The position numbers and the translations under genes were made by a program. From contig CAMNHT010000044.1 of the NCBI GenBank assembly GCA_946539625.1, positions 1 to 8,595 on the forward strand: 8,595 nucleotides of DNA. The letters are read 5' to 3'. How positions within the stretch are numbered: the first letter of the stretch is position 1; the number at the start of each line of letters is the position of its first letter. Origin of the DNA: an uncultured Clostridia bacterium. Lineage in GTDB: Bacteria > Bacillota_A > Clostridia > Christensenellales > CAG-138. The notes below the pieces were generated by a model. That model ran no database searches. It was not told the DNA's origin and saw nothing but the letters and a program-made list of their open reading frames with translations. Below are positions 1 to 5,716 of the stretch, in pieces.

Positions 1-181
1 GGCTTGCCGTGCGGATGTCAGTCACGATCAGATCGAGCTTGCCCGGATGCCATTCTCTCGCGACGTTGCCGATCGGATCGACCGTTTCGGGCGCTGCGGA
101 AGCGGTTTCGAAAGCGTTGAGACGCGCTTTGGTGACGCGCGATGCGCCTCCGACGTCCTTCAGGAATCCTTTGACCTTCAT
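1..181 (-). CDS. N-terminus of a probable ferredoxin-reductase-like flavoprotein (partial)
   Basis: Only the first 60 codons are present; the gene runs off the left edge. The start is clear: an ATG at 181-179 overlaps the TGA of the preceding FAD oxidoreductase as ATGA, and AAGGAGG lies 7 bases upstream (189-195), inside the codons for that protein's KKKEAAK tail. The visible protein begins MKVKGFLKDVGG and contains NVAREWHPGKLDLIVTDIR. This looks like the leader plus first beta strand of proteins with a ferredoxin-NADP-reductase-type FAD domain, often followed by a 2Fe-2S domain, but no cofactor motif lies inside the window. Being third in an operon of two FAD enzymes makes an NAD(P)H-to-flavin electron donor role plausible. 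That a gene is present is near certain; the product name is a tentative reading of a short leader and could be wrong. Confidence 0.5.
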   Translation of the reverse strand, partial: MKVKGFLKDVGGASRVTKARLNAFETASAAPETVDPIGNVAREWHPGKLDLIVTDIRTAS

Positions 182-1710
182 TTTGCCGCCTCCTTCTTTT
201 TCATATCGTCCAGAACATTCTTCGCGGCTTTTCTGCCGTTGGTGACCGCCGGTCCCATGCCGTCGCCGGAAATCTGGTGCGCGCCTGCGAATTCCAGTCC
301 TTCGATGAACTTCTCCTTCTCGGCCGTCTGCAGTCTTGCCACAATATGGTCCTCCATCGTGTGCGCATAGCCGTAGATGCAGCCGTTCCACATGCCGGTA
401 TAATGCGCGACGGTCATCGGTGTTTCGATGACGATCTCGAGCACATGATCCAAAAGGTTCACGCCGTAATACTTCGACATGTCGTCGATCATCTGCTTAG
501 CGACTTCATGCTTTACGCGGTCATAATCGTCGGCGGAAACGGTTTTCCAGCCGTCGACACGCGGCAGCGTGGTGATAGAGAACGAGCACGTGCCTTCGGG
601 CGTAGCGTCCGGGTTGCCGAAGTTATGGCAGATGCAGGTCAGATAGCGGTACGGTCCGAGACCGGCAAGGTCGTTATACAGTGCTTCTGTGTCCATCGTG
701 TCGCCGCGGAAGATGCTGTAATCGTGAATGTTCAACTCCTCGGCGGGCTTGTCTAGGATCATGATGACGGAGAACGCCGTCAGGCTCAACCGTCTGCCGT
801 TGACCATCTTGATCGCCTTTTCGGGCACTTCGGATAGCGGCTCAATCATCGAGGTATAGACCTTGTTCGGGTATGCCGCGGAAATGACGTAATCCGCATG
901 AATCTCGTCACCGCGCGCCGTGCGCACACCGTAGACTTTGCCGTTCTTTACGAGGATCTTTTCGACGTGCTGACGGTATTCGATCTGCACGCCCATCTCC
1001 TCGGCACGTTCCGCCATCTTAAGGCTCATCTCGTGACTGAACTTGTGCGGAATGTACGAGCCGTAGCCGATATAATCCGCCATCAATACCGAAAAGATTG
1101 TAAACGGAAGCGTGTCAAAGCCTGTACCGACATAAATCCAGTACGGCGCGAGAAGATCCCGTGCCTTTTGGGGCAGATCAAACGTGTCGAGCACTTCGTT
1201 GGTGGAATAACCCGCAGTCTTGACAAACGCTTCATGCTTCAGAAGCATCTGCACCTTGCTCATCGGATGGATCGAAAGCTCGTTGACACTGTCGAACACC
1301 GTGTGGCACAGGTTCAGAACCCTCAGAACCTTTTCGTACGTGCCGGGAACCTCTTTATCGACTTCCCTTGCAAACGTCTCCAGTCCCGGATGCAGCGTCA
1401 CCTCGATGCCGGGCAGACTTGCGTGATACGCTTCGGGAACCTTGAGCCAGTCGATATTGACACCCATGTCCTCGAGGAACTTCCCGACCTTCAGACGGTT
1501 GCCCTCGGGACCGATGCTCATCATTTCATGCAGCGCCGCTTCGATCTCGATCCCGCCGCGTACAAAGCTTGTCGCGATGCCGCCGGGCAGGTTGTGGCGT
1601 TCCAGCACAAGCACGTCCTTGCCCTTCTCCGCGAGCATCAATGCGGACGAGAGCCCTGCCAAAGCCCCGCCGATGACGATGACGTCATAGTGATCTTTAT
1701 AGAATTTCAT
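178..1710 (-). CDS. Phytoene desaturase/retinol saturase-type FAD oxidoreductase
   Basis: A 510-residue flavoprotein of the CrtI/CrtISO/RetSat group, whose members add, remove or isomerise double bonds in polyene or lipid chains using FAD. Residues 9-38 form an N-terminal Rossmann dinucleotide fold (DVIVIGGALAGLSSA, then VLVLER with the ribose-binding Glu). The usual GxGxxG reads GGALAG, so the second glycine is Ala16. LPGGIATSF (41-49) matches the family's PGG loop. The C-terminus has the FAD-closing segment GDGMGPAVTNGRKAA (482-496), typical of this group. No signal peptide or membrane span is seen. The start at 1710 is preferred because AAGGAG sits 6 bases upstream; a longer reading from 1764 would translate the intergenic hairpin. 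It follows a fatty-acid isomerase-like gene, so a fatty acyl or other polyene substrate is likely. A desaturase, reductase or cis-trans isomerase role cannot be separated by sequence alone. Confidence 0.85.
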   Translation of the reverse strand: MKFYKDHYDVIVIGGALAGLSSALMLAEKGKDVLVLERHNLPGGIATSFVRGGIEIEAALHEMMSIGPEGNRLKVGKFLEDMGVNIDWLKVPEAYHASLPGIEVTLHPGLETFAREVDKEVPGTYEKVLRVLNLCHTVFDSVNELSIHPMSKVQMLLKHEAFVKTAGYSTNEVLDTFDLPQKARDLLAPYWIYVGTGFDTLPFTIFSVLMADYIGYGSYIPHKFSHEMSLKMAERAEEMGVQIEYRQHVEKILVKNGKVYGVRTARGDEIHADYVISAAYPNKVYTSMIEPLSEVPEKAIKMVNGRRLSLTAFSVIMILDKPAEELNIHDYSIFRGDTMDTEALYNDLAGLGPYRYLTCICHNFGNPDATPEGTCSFSITTLPRVDGWKTVSADDYDRVKHEVAKQMIDDMSKYYGVNLLDHVLEIVIETPMTVAHYTGMWNGCIYGYAHTMEDHIVARLQTAEKEKFIEGLEFAGAHQISGDGMGPAVTNGRKAAKNVLDDMKKKEAAK

Positions 1711-1716
1711 GTATTT

Positions 1717-1722
1717 CTCCTT
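1717..1722 (-). promoter_or_regulatory. Ribosome binding site deciding the start at 1710
   Basis: AAGGAG on the minus strand, 6 bases before ATG 1710. It selects this start over an upstream in-frame ATG at 1764, which has no such site and would put the hairpin inside the coding region. Confidence 0.8.
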
Positions 1723-1732
1723 ATGCAAAGAC

Positions 1733-1755
1733 GAGGGAGCGGCTTGCGCTCCCTC
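1733..1755 (-). repeat. Intercistronic perfect hairpin between the two FAD genes
   Basis: GAGGGAGCG (1733-1741) and CGCTCCCTC (1747-1755) are exact reverse complements around a 5-base loop, giving a GC-rich 9-bp stem. It lies 12 bases past the stop of the isomerase-like gene and 10 bases before the AAGGAG of the next gene. In the minus-strand RNA it is followed by GTCTTTGCATAAGG, which is not a proper U-run. It is more likely an RNA-stabilising or partial attenuating structure within the operon than a full terminator. Confidence 0.6.
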
Positions 1756-1767
1756 CCTATTCACGGA

Positions 1768-3162
1768 TTAAAAGAACCGTTCAACCAGCTCGCGGGAGTA
1801 CTCCGCGGTCTCGTCCATGTCGCCGAAGCTCATGATCTCGCCGGCATAGAACGTATCGTACTTGTCCTGCATTGCCTCGACCTTTTCATACCAGCCCGCG
1901 GCATAGTCCTTCGAGAAGACATGCGGGAAGTAGTAAACGCTCCATTCGTTGACGACGTTCGAAGCCGGGTTCTTCATGATCTTCAGATCTTCGAGAACCA
2001 TCTTCTTGCATTCGTCGTACGGGATCTCTTTGGTATCCTTGTGCTTTCTCAGCGCATAGGTGGTGATGACCTGATCCTTCGTATCCTTCCAACGGCGATA
2101 GTAGACCATCAGATGTCCGAGGCGCTCCTTTTCCATGTTCTCGAACACGTAGTAGGAGATCTCCGGATGATCCTCGGGCTTCGTCTCGACTGCGAGCACG
2201 TCGTAGCGCTCGTAATCGATCTTACTGAACAGCTCTTTTTCGTCCTCGCGCGCGTCGAAGTAATCTACCATGCCGACCTGACCGTCTGCACGCTTGTTCG
2301 GAATATACAGCGGCGCGGTGACGATGATCTTGTCATACTCCTCAACCTTGCCGTTGACAGTGACAAACACCTTGCCGTCCTTACGTTCAACCTTTTCGAT
2401 CTTGCTGTTCAGACGCGCCGGATGCTTCAGATGGTCGTTGAGCTGCTCCCAGATGTACTGCGTGCCGTTCTTCCAGGTCCAGAGGTTGACCTTGACAAAG
2501 TTCATCGTGGTCTGGAAGTCGAGATATTTCAGAACATACGCAGCCGGGATCTCATCGAAATAGCCGTAGCCGAAAGAGGTGTACGGCCCGATCCAGATAT
2601 CCTGGGTGAGCTCGACGCCGTTCAGCTTGCAGAACTCATTGAACGGGAGGCAGAGATCCTTGAGGTTCGGGTTCTCGCCTTTCACCGGCTCGCGCTTTGC
2701 ATTCGCCTGTGAGAAACCGTCGTAGCGGCCTTCGGAAACGCCGCGGTGACCGTTGACGTCATAGCCCTTGTACTTAGTTTCCAAAATTTCGCCGAGCTTT
2801 TTGACCTGCTTCTTCATTTTGGCAAGACGCGGAAGCTTCAGAAGGTTGCTGAGCTTTTTCGGGTTGAAAGGCTCAATGACCTTGCCCTCTTTGTTCTTGT
2901 AGTTGCGGTTGAGTTTCGGACCGTCATGCGTGATGCCGCAGAATTCCTCAACGTCGTGCACGGCATAGTAGCTCGGCACACCCATGATCGCACCCATCTC
3001 ATAACGCCGTCCGTTATAGGTCGGCGACCAGCACTTGCCGCCTACGCGGTCAAGGCGTTCGAGAATGGTGTAGTTTTCATACCCCTTCTTTTCCAGGTAC
3101 ATACCGGCGGAAAGACCCGCGGGGCCGCCGCCGACGATGCAGATACGAATGTTCTTGTCCAT
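1768..3162 (-). CDS. PAI-like polyunsaturated fatty acid double-bond isomerase (FAD)
   Basis: A 464-residue flavoprotein resembling P. acnes linoleate isomerase (PAI), which converts free linoleate to conjugated linoleate with bound FAD. The N-terminal FAD fold is VGGGPAGLSAG (10-20), then YTILER (31-36) and VGGKC (40-44). Stretches recalled as shared with PAI include GRRYEMGAIMGVPSY (51-65), FGYG plus PAAYVLKYLDF (197-216), LWTW (227-230), ERLGH and MVYYRRW (346-358), YYFPHV (410-415), AGWYEKVE (422-429) and TFYAGEIMSFG (437-447). Aligned from memory, the PAI substrate-pocket residues Arg88, Phe168 and Phe193 correspond to Arg86, Phe197 and Phe222. About 30 extra residues sit near 141-170, explaining the greater length (PAI about 424). 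GGGAGG lies 6 bases before ATG 3162, which is preferred over ATG 3180. It is first in the minus-strand operon with a good TATAAT upstream. Exact substrate and product geometry are unknown; a related amine-oxidase-type role is less likely. Confidence 0.85.
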   Translation of the reverse strand: MDKNIRICIVGGGPAGLSAGMYLEKKGYENYTILERLDRVGGKCWSPTYNGRRYEMGAIMGVPSYYAVHDVEEFCGITHDGPKLNRNYKNKEGKVIEPFNPKKLSNLLKLPRLAKMKKQVKKLGEILETKYKGYDVNGHRGVSEGRYDGFSQANAKREPVKGENPNLKDLCLPFNEFCKLNGVELTQDIWIGPYTSFGYGYFDEIPAAYVLKYLDFQTTMNFVKVNLWTWKNGTQYIWEQLNDHLKHPARLNSKIEKVERKDGKVFVTVNGKVEEYDKIIVTAPLYIPNKRADGQVGMVDYFDAREDEKELFSKIDYERYDVLAVETKPEDHPEISYYVFENMEKERLGHLMVYYRRWKDTKDQVITTYALRKHKDTKEIPYDECKKMVLEDLKIMKNPASNVVNEWSVYYFPHVFSKDYAAGWYEKVEAMQDKYDTFYAGEIMSFGDMDETAEYSRELVERFF

Positions 3163-3168
3163 ACAATT

Positions 3169-3174
3169 CCTCCC
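3169..3174 (-). promoter_or_regulatory. Ribosome binding site deciding the start at 3162
   Basis: GGGAGG on the minus strand with a 6-base spacer to ATG 3162. The alternative in-frame ATG at 3180 lies upstream of this site and would translate through it, so it is rejected. Confidence 0.85.
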
Positions 3175-3202
3175 GATCATTTGTGTTTTTCACAGCAATT
3201 AC

Positions 3203-3231
3203 ATTATAACGCGCTTCTGCCGGAAATGCAC
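3203..3231 (-). promoter_or_regulatory. Promoter of the isomerase/FAD operon
   Basis: A perfect -10 hexamer TATAAT lies on the minus strand at 3208-3203. The -35 position about 17 bases upstream (3226-3231, GTGCAT) matches the consensus poorly, so the promoter may need an activator or be weak. The predicted transcript start near 3196 gives a leader of about 34 bases containing the GGGAGG site. Confidence 0.5.
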
Positions 3232-3260
3232 GAACTTTTTTTAGATTCGGCAAAAATAAA

Positions 3261-3283
3261 TGAAAAGCCTTTTCTTCTTTTCA
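3261..3283. promoter_or_regulatory. Nested palindromes, possible operator
   Basis: TGAAAAG (3261-3267) and CTTTTCA (3277-3283) are exact inverted arms with a 9-base spacer. Nested within is a second palindrome, GAAAAG-C-CTTTTC (3262-3274). Both cover the -35 region of the plus-strand promoter and lie about 53 bases upstream of the minus-strand -10, so one regulator could control both operons. A/T-rich inverted repeats arise easily by chance, and no known operator consensus is recognised. Confidence 0.35.
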
Positions 3284-3289
3284 AGAACA

Positions 3290-3298
3290 TGATAAAAT
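3290..3298 (+). promoter_or_regulatory. Extended -10 promoter of the ligase/ACP/thioesterase operon
   Basis: TGATAAAAT is an extended -10 element (TGnTAAAAT, five of six matches to TATAAT). The -35 region is poor (TTTTCT at 3270-3275), which extended -10 promoters tolerate. Transcription would start near 3305, leaving a very short leader of about 14 bases that still contains GGAGGTG. Confidence 0.5.
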
Positions 3299-3305
3299 AG
3301 AGTTT

Positions 3306-3312
3306 GGAGGTG
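3306..3312 (+). promoter_or_regulatory. Ribosome binding site deciding the start at 3319
   Basis: GGAGGTG with a 6-base spacer to ATG 3319. An in-frame TTG at 3304 overlaps this site and is not a credible start. Confidence 0.85.
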
Positions 3313-3318
3313 AAGTCT

Positions 3319-4677
3319 ATGCGGTTTTCGGGTTTTTCCGCGCTTCTTGCGCACTTGGTCGATCATTCGCCCGAAGCACCTGCTCTGCTGTATGATCAAA
3401 ACGGTGTAAAAAAGGTCTGTACCTTTTCGGAGCTGGACCGGCTCGTTCGGATTCGTGCAGACCGATTGAGATCCGAGCAAAAGCACACCCTCGGCATTCT
3501 GTGCGACGGCAGTTTCGACTGCGTTGTCGAAATTTTTGCCTCGGTTCTTGCAGGGCGGCGTACCGTTCTGATGAACGAAAATTCCTCCGATGCGGTTTTG
3601 CGCGAACAGATCTCGGAAGCGGGGCTCGACGCGCTGTGGGGCGATGCAGATCTTACGGAAGAAAACAAGCCGTATCTTTCGGAACGGGCCGAAGGCGGTG
3701 CGGGCAAGGTGCTGTTTTTTACCTCCGGCACAACGAGCCGCGCAAAAGCGGTCGTACTCACCGACGCTTCTTTGATGAGCAGCGCATATAACGGCGGCGC
3801 ACTGCTGCCGCTGACTCCGTCTGACACGCTTCTTTGCATGCTTCCGCTTGATCACGTATTCGGCTTTGTCTGCGGACTTTTATGGGGGCTTTCCTGCGGC
3901 GCGTGCGTTGCGCTCTCCCGCGGGGCGCGGCATTACGGCGAGGACTGCGTTTATTTCCGTCCGACAGCGCTTTCCGCAGTTCCTGCTCTTTTGGGTTTTC
4001 TTCTGAAATATCGTGCCTTGAACCCGGAGCTGAAATTGATCCTGCTCGGCGGAAGCGGCTGTCCCGAACCGATCCTGCGCGCCGCAAGAACGACCGACGC
4101 GCGCGTGTGCTTCGGCTACGGATTGACGGAGACAAGCTCCGGCGTTGCGCTTTCTTTAGGCGAAGGCGATCCGTACGCCATGACGGTCTGCCCGGATGAT
4201 GCGGTGACGATCGCCGACGACGGCGAAGTGCTGATCGCTGCCCCGACCTGCGTGATGCAGGGATACTGGCGGCGTCCGGAGGATACGGATGCGGTGCTTC
4301 GCAACGGCGTGCTGCATACCGGCGATCTCGGGTTTCTCGATGCGGACGGCAAGCTGCATCTGACCGGCCGCAAGAAGGAGATTCTTGTGCTGTCCGACGG
4401 GACCAAGCTGTTTCTGCCGGAATACGAACAGTCGCTCTCCGATGCGCTCGGCGGCGAACCGGTATGCGTGCTGCTGATCGACGATCAGCCGATCATGGTA
4501 CTCGAGGGTGAGATGCGCGACACGGCGCCGATCTGGGAGAAGATCCGTCCCGTGCTTGCCGATCGCGCAAGAAACCAGCAGATCCGAAAGATTGAGTTTT
4601 ATGAAAAACCGTTCCCGCGAACGGCAAGCGGAAAAACCATGCGTTGGGCGATCCAACGGGAAAGAGAGGGATTATGA
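3319..4677 (+). CDS. AMP-forming acyl-CoA/acyl-ACP synthetase (ANL superfamily)
   Basis: A 452-residue adenylate-forming ligase that activates a carboxylic acid with ATP and transfers it to a thiol, either CoA or the ACP encoded next. Core motifs are in order: nucleotide loop FFTSGTTSRAKAVVLT (133-148, with Lys143), GYGLTETSSG (266-275), the hinge-region TGDLG (334-338), TGRKKE (349-354), and C-terminal PRTASGK (433-439), whose Lys439 is the expected adenylation lysine. The P-loop differs from the usual TSGTTGxPKG form. At 452 residues it is shorter than typical fatty acyl-CoA synthetases (about 500-560). No signal peptide or membrane segment is seen. Its TGA overlaps the ACP start as ATGA, arguing for translational coupling and for loading the ACP directly. 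The substrate is not determined; with a thioesterase and fatty-acid isomerase nearby, a medium- or long-chain fatty acid is the best guess. Confidence 0.9.
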   Translation: MRFSGFSALLAHLVDHSPEAPALLYDQNGVKKVCTFSELDRLVRIRADRLRSEQKHTLGILCDGSFDCVVEIFASVLAGRRTVLMNENSSDAVLREQISEAGLDALWGDADLTEENKPYLSERAEGGAGKVLFFTSGTTSRAKAVVLTDASLMSSAYNGGALLPLTPSDTLLCMLPLDHVFGFVCGLLWGLSCGACVALSRGARHYGEDCVYFRPTALSAVPALLGFLLKYRALNPELKLILLGGSGCPEPILRAARTTDARVCFGYGLTETSSGVALSLGEGDPYAMTVCPDDAVTIADDGEVLIAAPTCVMQGYWRRPEDTDAVLRNGVLHTGDLGFLDADGKLHLTGRKKEILVLSDGTKLFLPEYEQSLSDALGGEPVCVLLIDDQPIMVLEGEMRDTAPIWEKIRPVLADRARNQQIRKIEFYEKPFPRTASGKTMRWAIQREREGL

Positions 4678-4928
4678 CCCGCAGAGAAGAAATTCTGAAT
4701 AAAACGAAAGAGATCATCGTAGAGTCGCTCCCGGAACTGGAAGGACATGACTTTGACGAGAGCACCGTCATCAACACGGACACCGGCATTGATTCGATGG
4801 GCTTCACGCTGATCATCTGCCGTCTCGAAGCGGCGTTCAACGTTCGCATTCCGAACCGCCAGTGGCAGAAGCTGTCCACGCTCGGCGACGTGGTCGACGC
4901 GATCGAAAAGCGGCTGCCGAAGGCATGA
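4674..4928 (+). CDS. Acyl carrier protein
   Basis: An 84-residue acyl carrier protein, the normal family length. It would carry the acyl chain as a thioester on a phosphopantetheine arm attached to Ser41 in TGIDSMGFT (DSM in place of the common DSL). A four-helix layout is apparent: helix I at about 3-18, the Ser41 segment leading helix II (41-55), and a final helix ending VVDAIEKRL. Helix II (SMGFTLIICRLEAAF) is unusually hydrophobic for an ACP, with only one acidic residue where housekeeping ACPs carry several, suggesting dedicated partners. The gene starts inside the ligase stop (ATGA) and ends inside the thioesterase start (ATGA), so it is translationally linked to both. This points to a pathway-specific ACP rather than the main fatty-acid synthase ACP. 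Confidence 0.92.
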   Translation: MTRREEILNKTKEIIVESLPELEGHDFDESTVINTDTGIDSMGFTLIICRLEAAFNVRIPNRQWQKLSTLGDVVDAIEKRLPKA

Positions 4929-5647
4929 GCATTTATCGGACCGATTATACCATATTAAGCTCGGATACGGACGCGAATCGGAGGCTTCGGCTGTCGCGGC
5001 TGTTTACGATGCTGCAGGAGGCGTCGATCGCGCATACCACCGCGCTCGGAATGGGACGTGAAAAAACGCTGGATCGCGGACTACTTTGGATCGTGACGCT
5101 GCAGCAGGCGACGATCACGCGTCTTCCCGCATATGACGAGCAGATCTGCTTAAAATCCTGGCCCGGCAAGATGATGCATCTGCTGTTCCCCCGCTACTAC
5201 CGCATCGAGGACAAGAACGGCAACGCGCTCATCGAAGCAAGCGCGTTATGGGCGCTGATGGACGAAAGGACGCGCCGAGTCGTTTTTCCGGAACTGTACG
5301 GGGTCAAGATCCGCGGCGTACACACCGGAAAAGAGATTCCTTTGCCCTGCGCGCCGAAGGCGGCGCAAAGCCTTGAAACAGGCACATTTACCGTACCGTA
5401 CAGCTACGTGGATCTCAACGGGCACATGAACAATACGCGCTATTTTGATCTTGCCGAAGATCTGATGCCTACGTCGCTTCGAAGCCGCGCGATCATCGGC
5501 ATACAGACAGAATATGCAAAGGAAGCCCGTGAGGGTGAAACGGTTTCATTGAGGTGCGACATCTCGCCGGATACCTTTCTTCTGTGTGGCGAACAGAATG
5601 ACGCAAAACTGTTCCGGCTGTCATTGACATACAAAAAAGAACAGTGA
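4925..5647 (+). CDS. Acyl-ACP thioesterase (FatA/FatB-like double hotdog)
   Basis: A 240-residue thioesterase that would hydrolyse acyl-ACP to a free fatty acid, the usual length for bacterial members of the plant FatA/FatB family. The N-terminal hotdog half shows LQEASIAHTTALGMG (30-44) and a Trp-rich strand LKSWPGKM (76-83). The C-terminal half carries the catalytic segment VDLNGHMNNTRYFDL (162-176), with Asp163, Asn165 and His167. Glu200 in EYAKEA lines up with the family's later acidic residue, and Ala201 stands where plant enzymes often have Cys. No leader peptide is present. The ATG overlaps the ACP stop as ATGA, with only a weak AAGG ahead of it, so translation probably depends on coupling. 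It is the last gene of the operon, with a terminator following its stop. Chain-length preference cannot be read from sequence. Confidence 0.9.
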   Translation: MSIYRTDYTILSSDTDANRRLRLSRLFTMLQEASIAHTTALGMGREKTLDRGLLWIVTLQQATITRLPAYDEQICLKSWPGKMMHLLFPRYYRIEDKNGNALIEASALWALMDERTRRVVFPELYGVKIRGVHTGKEIPLPCAPKAAQSLETGTFTVPYSYVDLNGHMNNTRYFDLAEDLMPTSLRSRAIIGIQTEYAKEAREGETVSLRCDISPDTFLLCGEQNDAKLFRLSLTYKKEQ

Positions 5648-5655
5648 TCAAAACG

Positions 5656-5690
5656 AAAAAGACCGTCGGCAAACGTACCGCCGGTCTTTT
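5656..5690. terminator. Bidirectional intrinsic terminator
   Basis: AAAAGACCG (5657-5665) pairs with CGGTCTTTT (5682-5690); after a T/C mismatch a further 3 bp pair (CGG 5667-5669 with CCG 5678-5680) around an 8-base loop. On the plus strand the stem runs into TTTTGTTTGTGT, and on the minus strand into TTTTTCGTTTT. It begins 8 bases after the thioesterase stop and lies just beyond the end of the converging minus-strand operon, so it can serve both. Confidence 0.85.
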
Positions 5691-5716
5691 GTTTGTGTAT
5701 TCGGTAATCCCTGCTA

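Noticed and set aside
1711..1764. Upstream extension of the CrtI-like protein to an ATG at 1764.
   Set aside because: It would translate the intergenic hairpin and lacks a ribosome binding site, whereas ATG 1710 has AAGGAG at ideal spacing.
898..2712. Open frame of 604 codons on the plus strand, the longest in the window.
   Set aside because: It lies entirely antisense to the two FAD enzyme genes, shows no recognisable domain, and is explained by codon bias of the real genes; the minus-strand products have clear motifs and ribosome binding sites.
178..3162. The two FAD genes as carotenoid biosynthesis (phytoene desaturase pair).
   Set aside because: The upstream gene matches PAI rather than CrtI, and there is no phytoene synthase or prenyl transferase; the neighbouring genes handle fatty acyl chains.
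3182..3194. TGTG-TTTTT-CACA inverted repeat near the predicted minus-strand transcript start.
   Set aside because: Arms of only 4 bp in A/T-rich DNA are expected by chance; not enough to call an operator.
4156..4656. Minus-strand frames inside the acyl ligase gene.
   Set aside because: They are antisense to a ligase with all its core motifs; no domain or ribosome binding site supports them.
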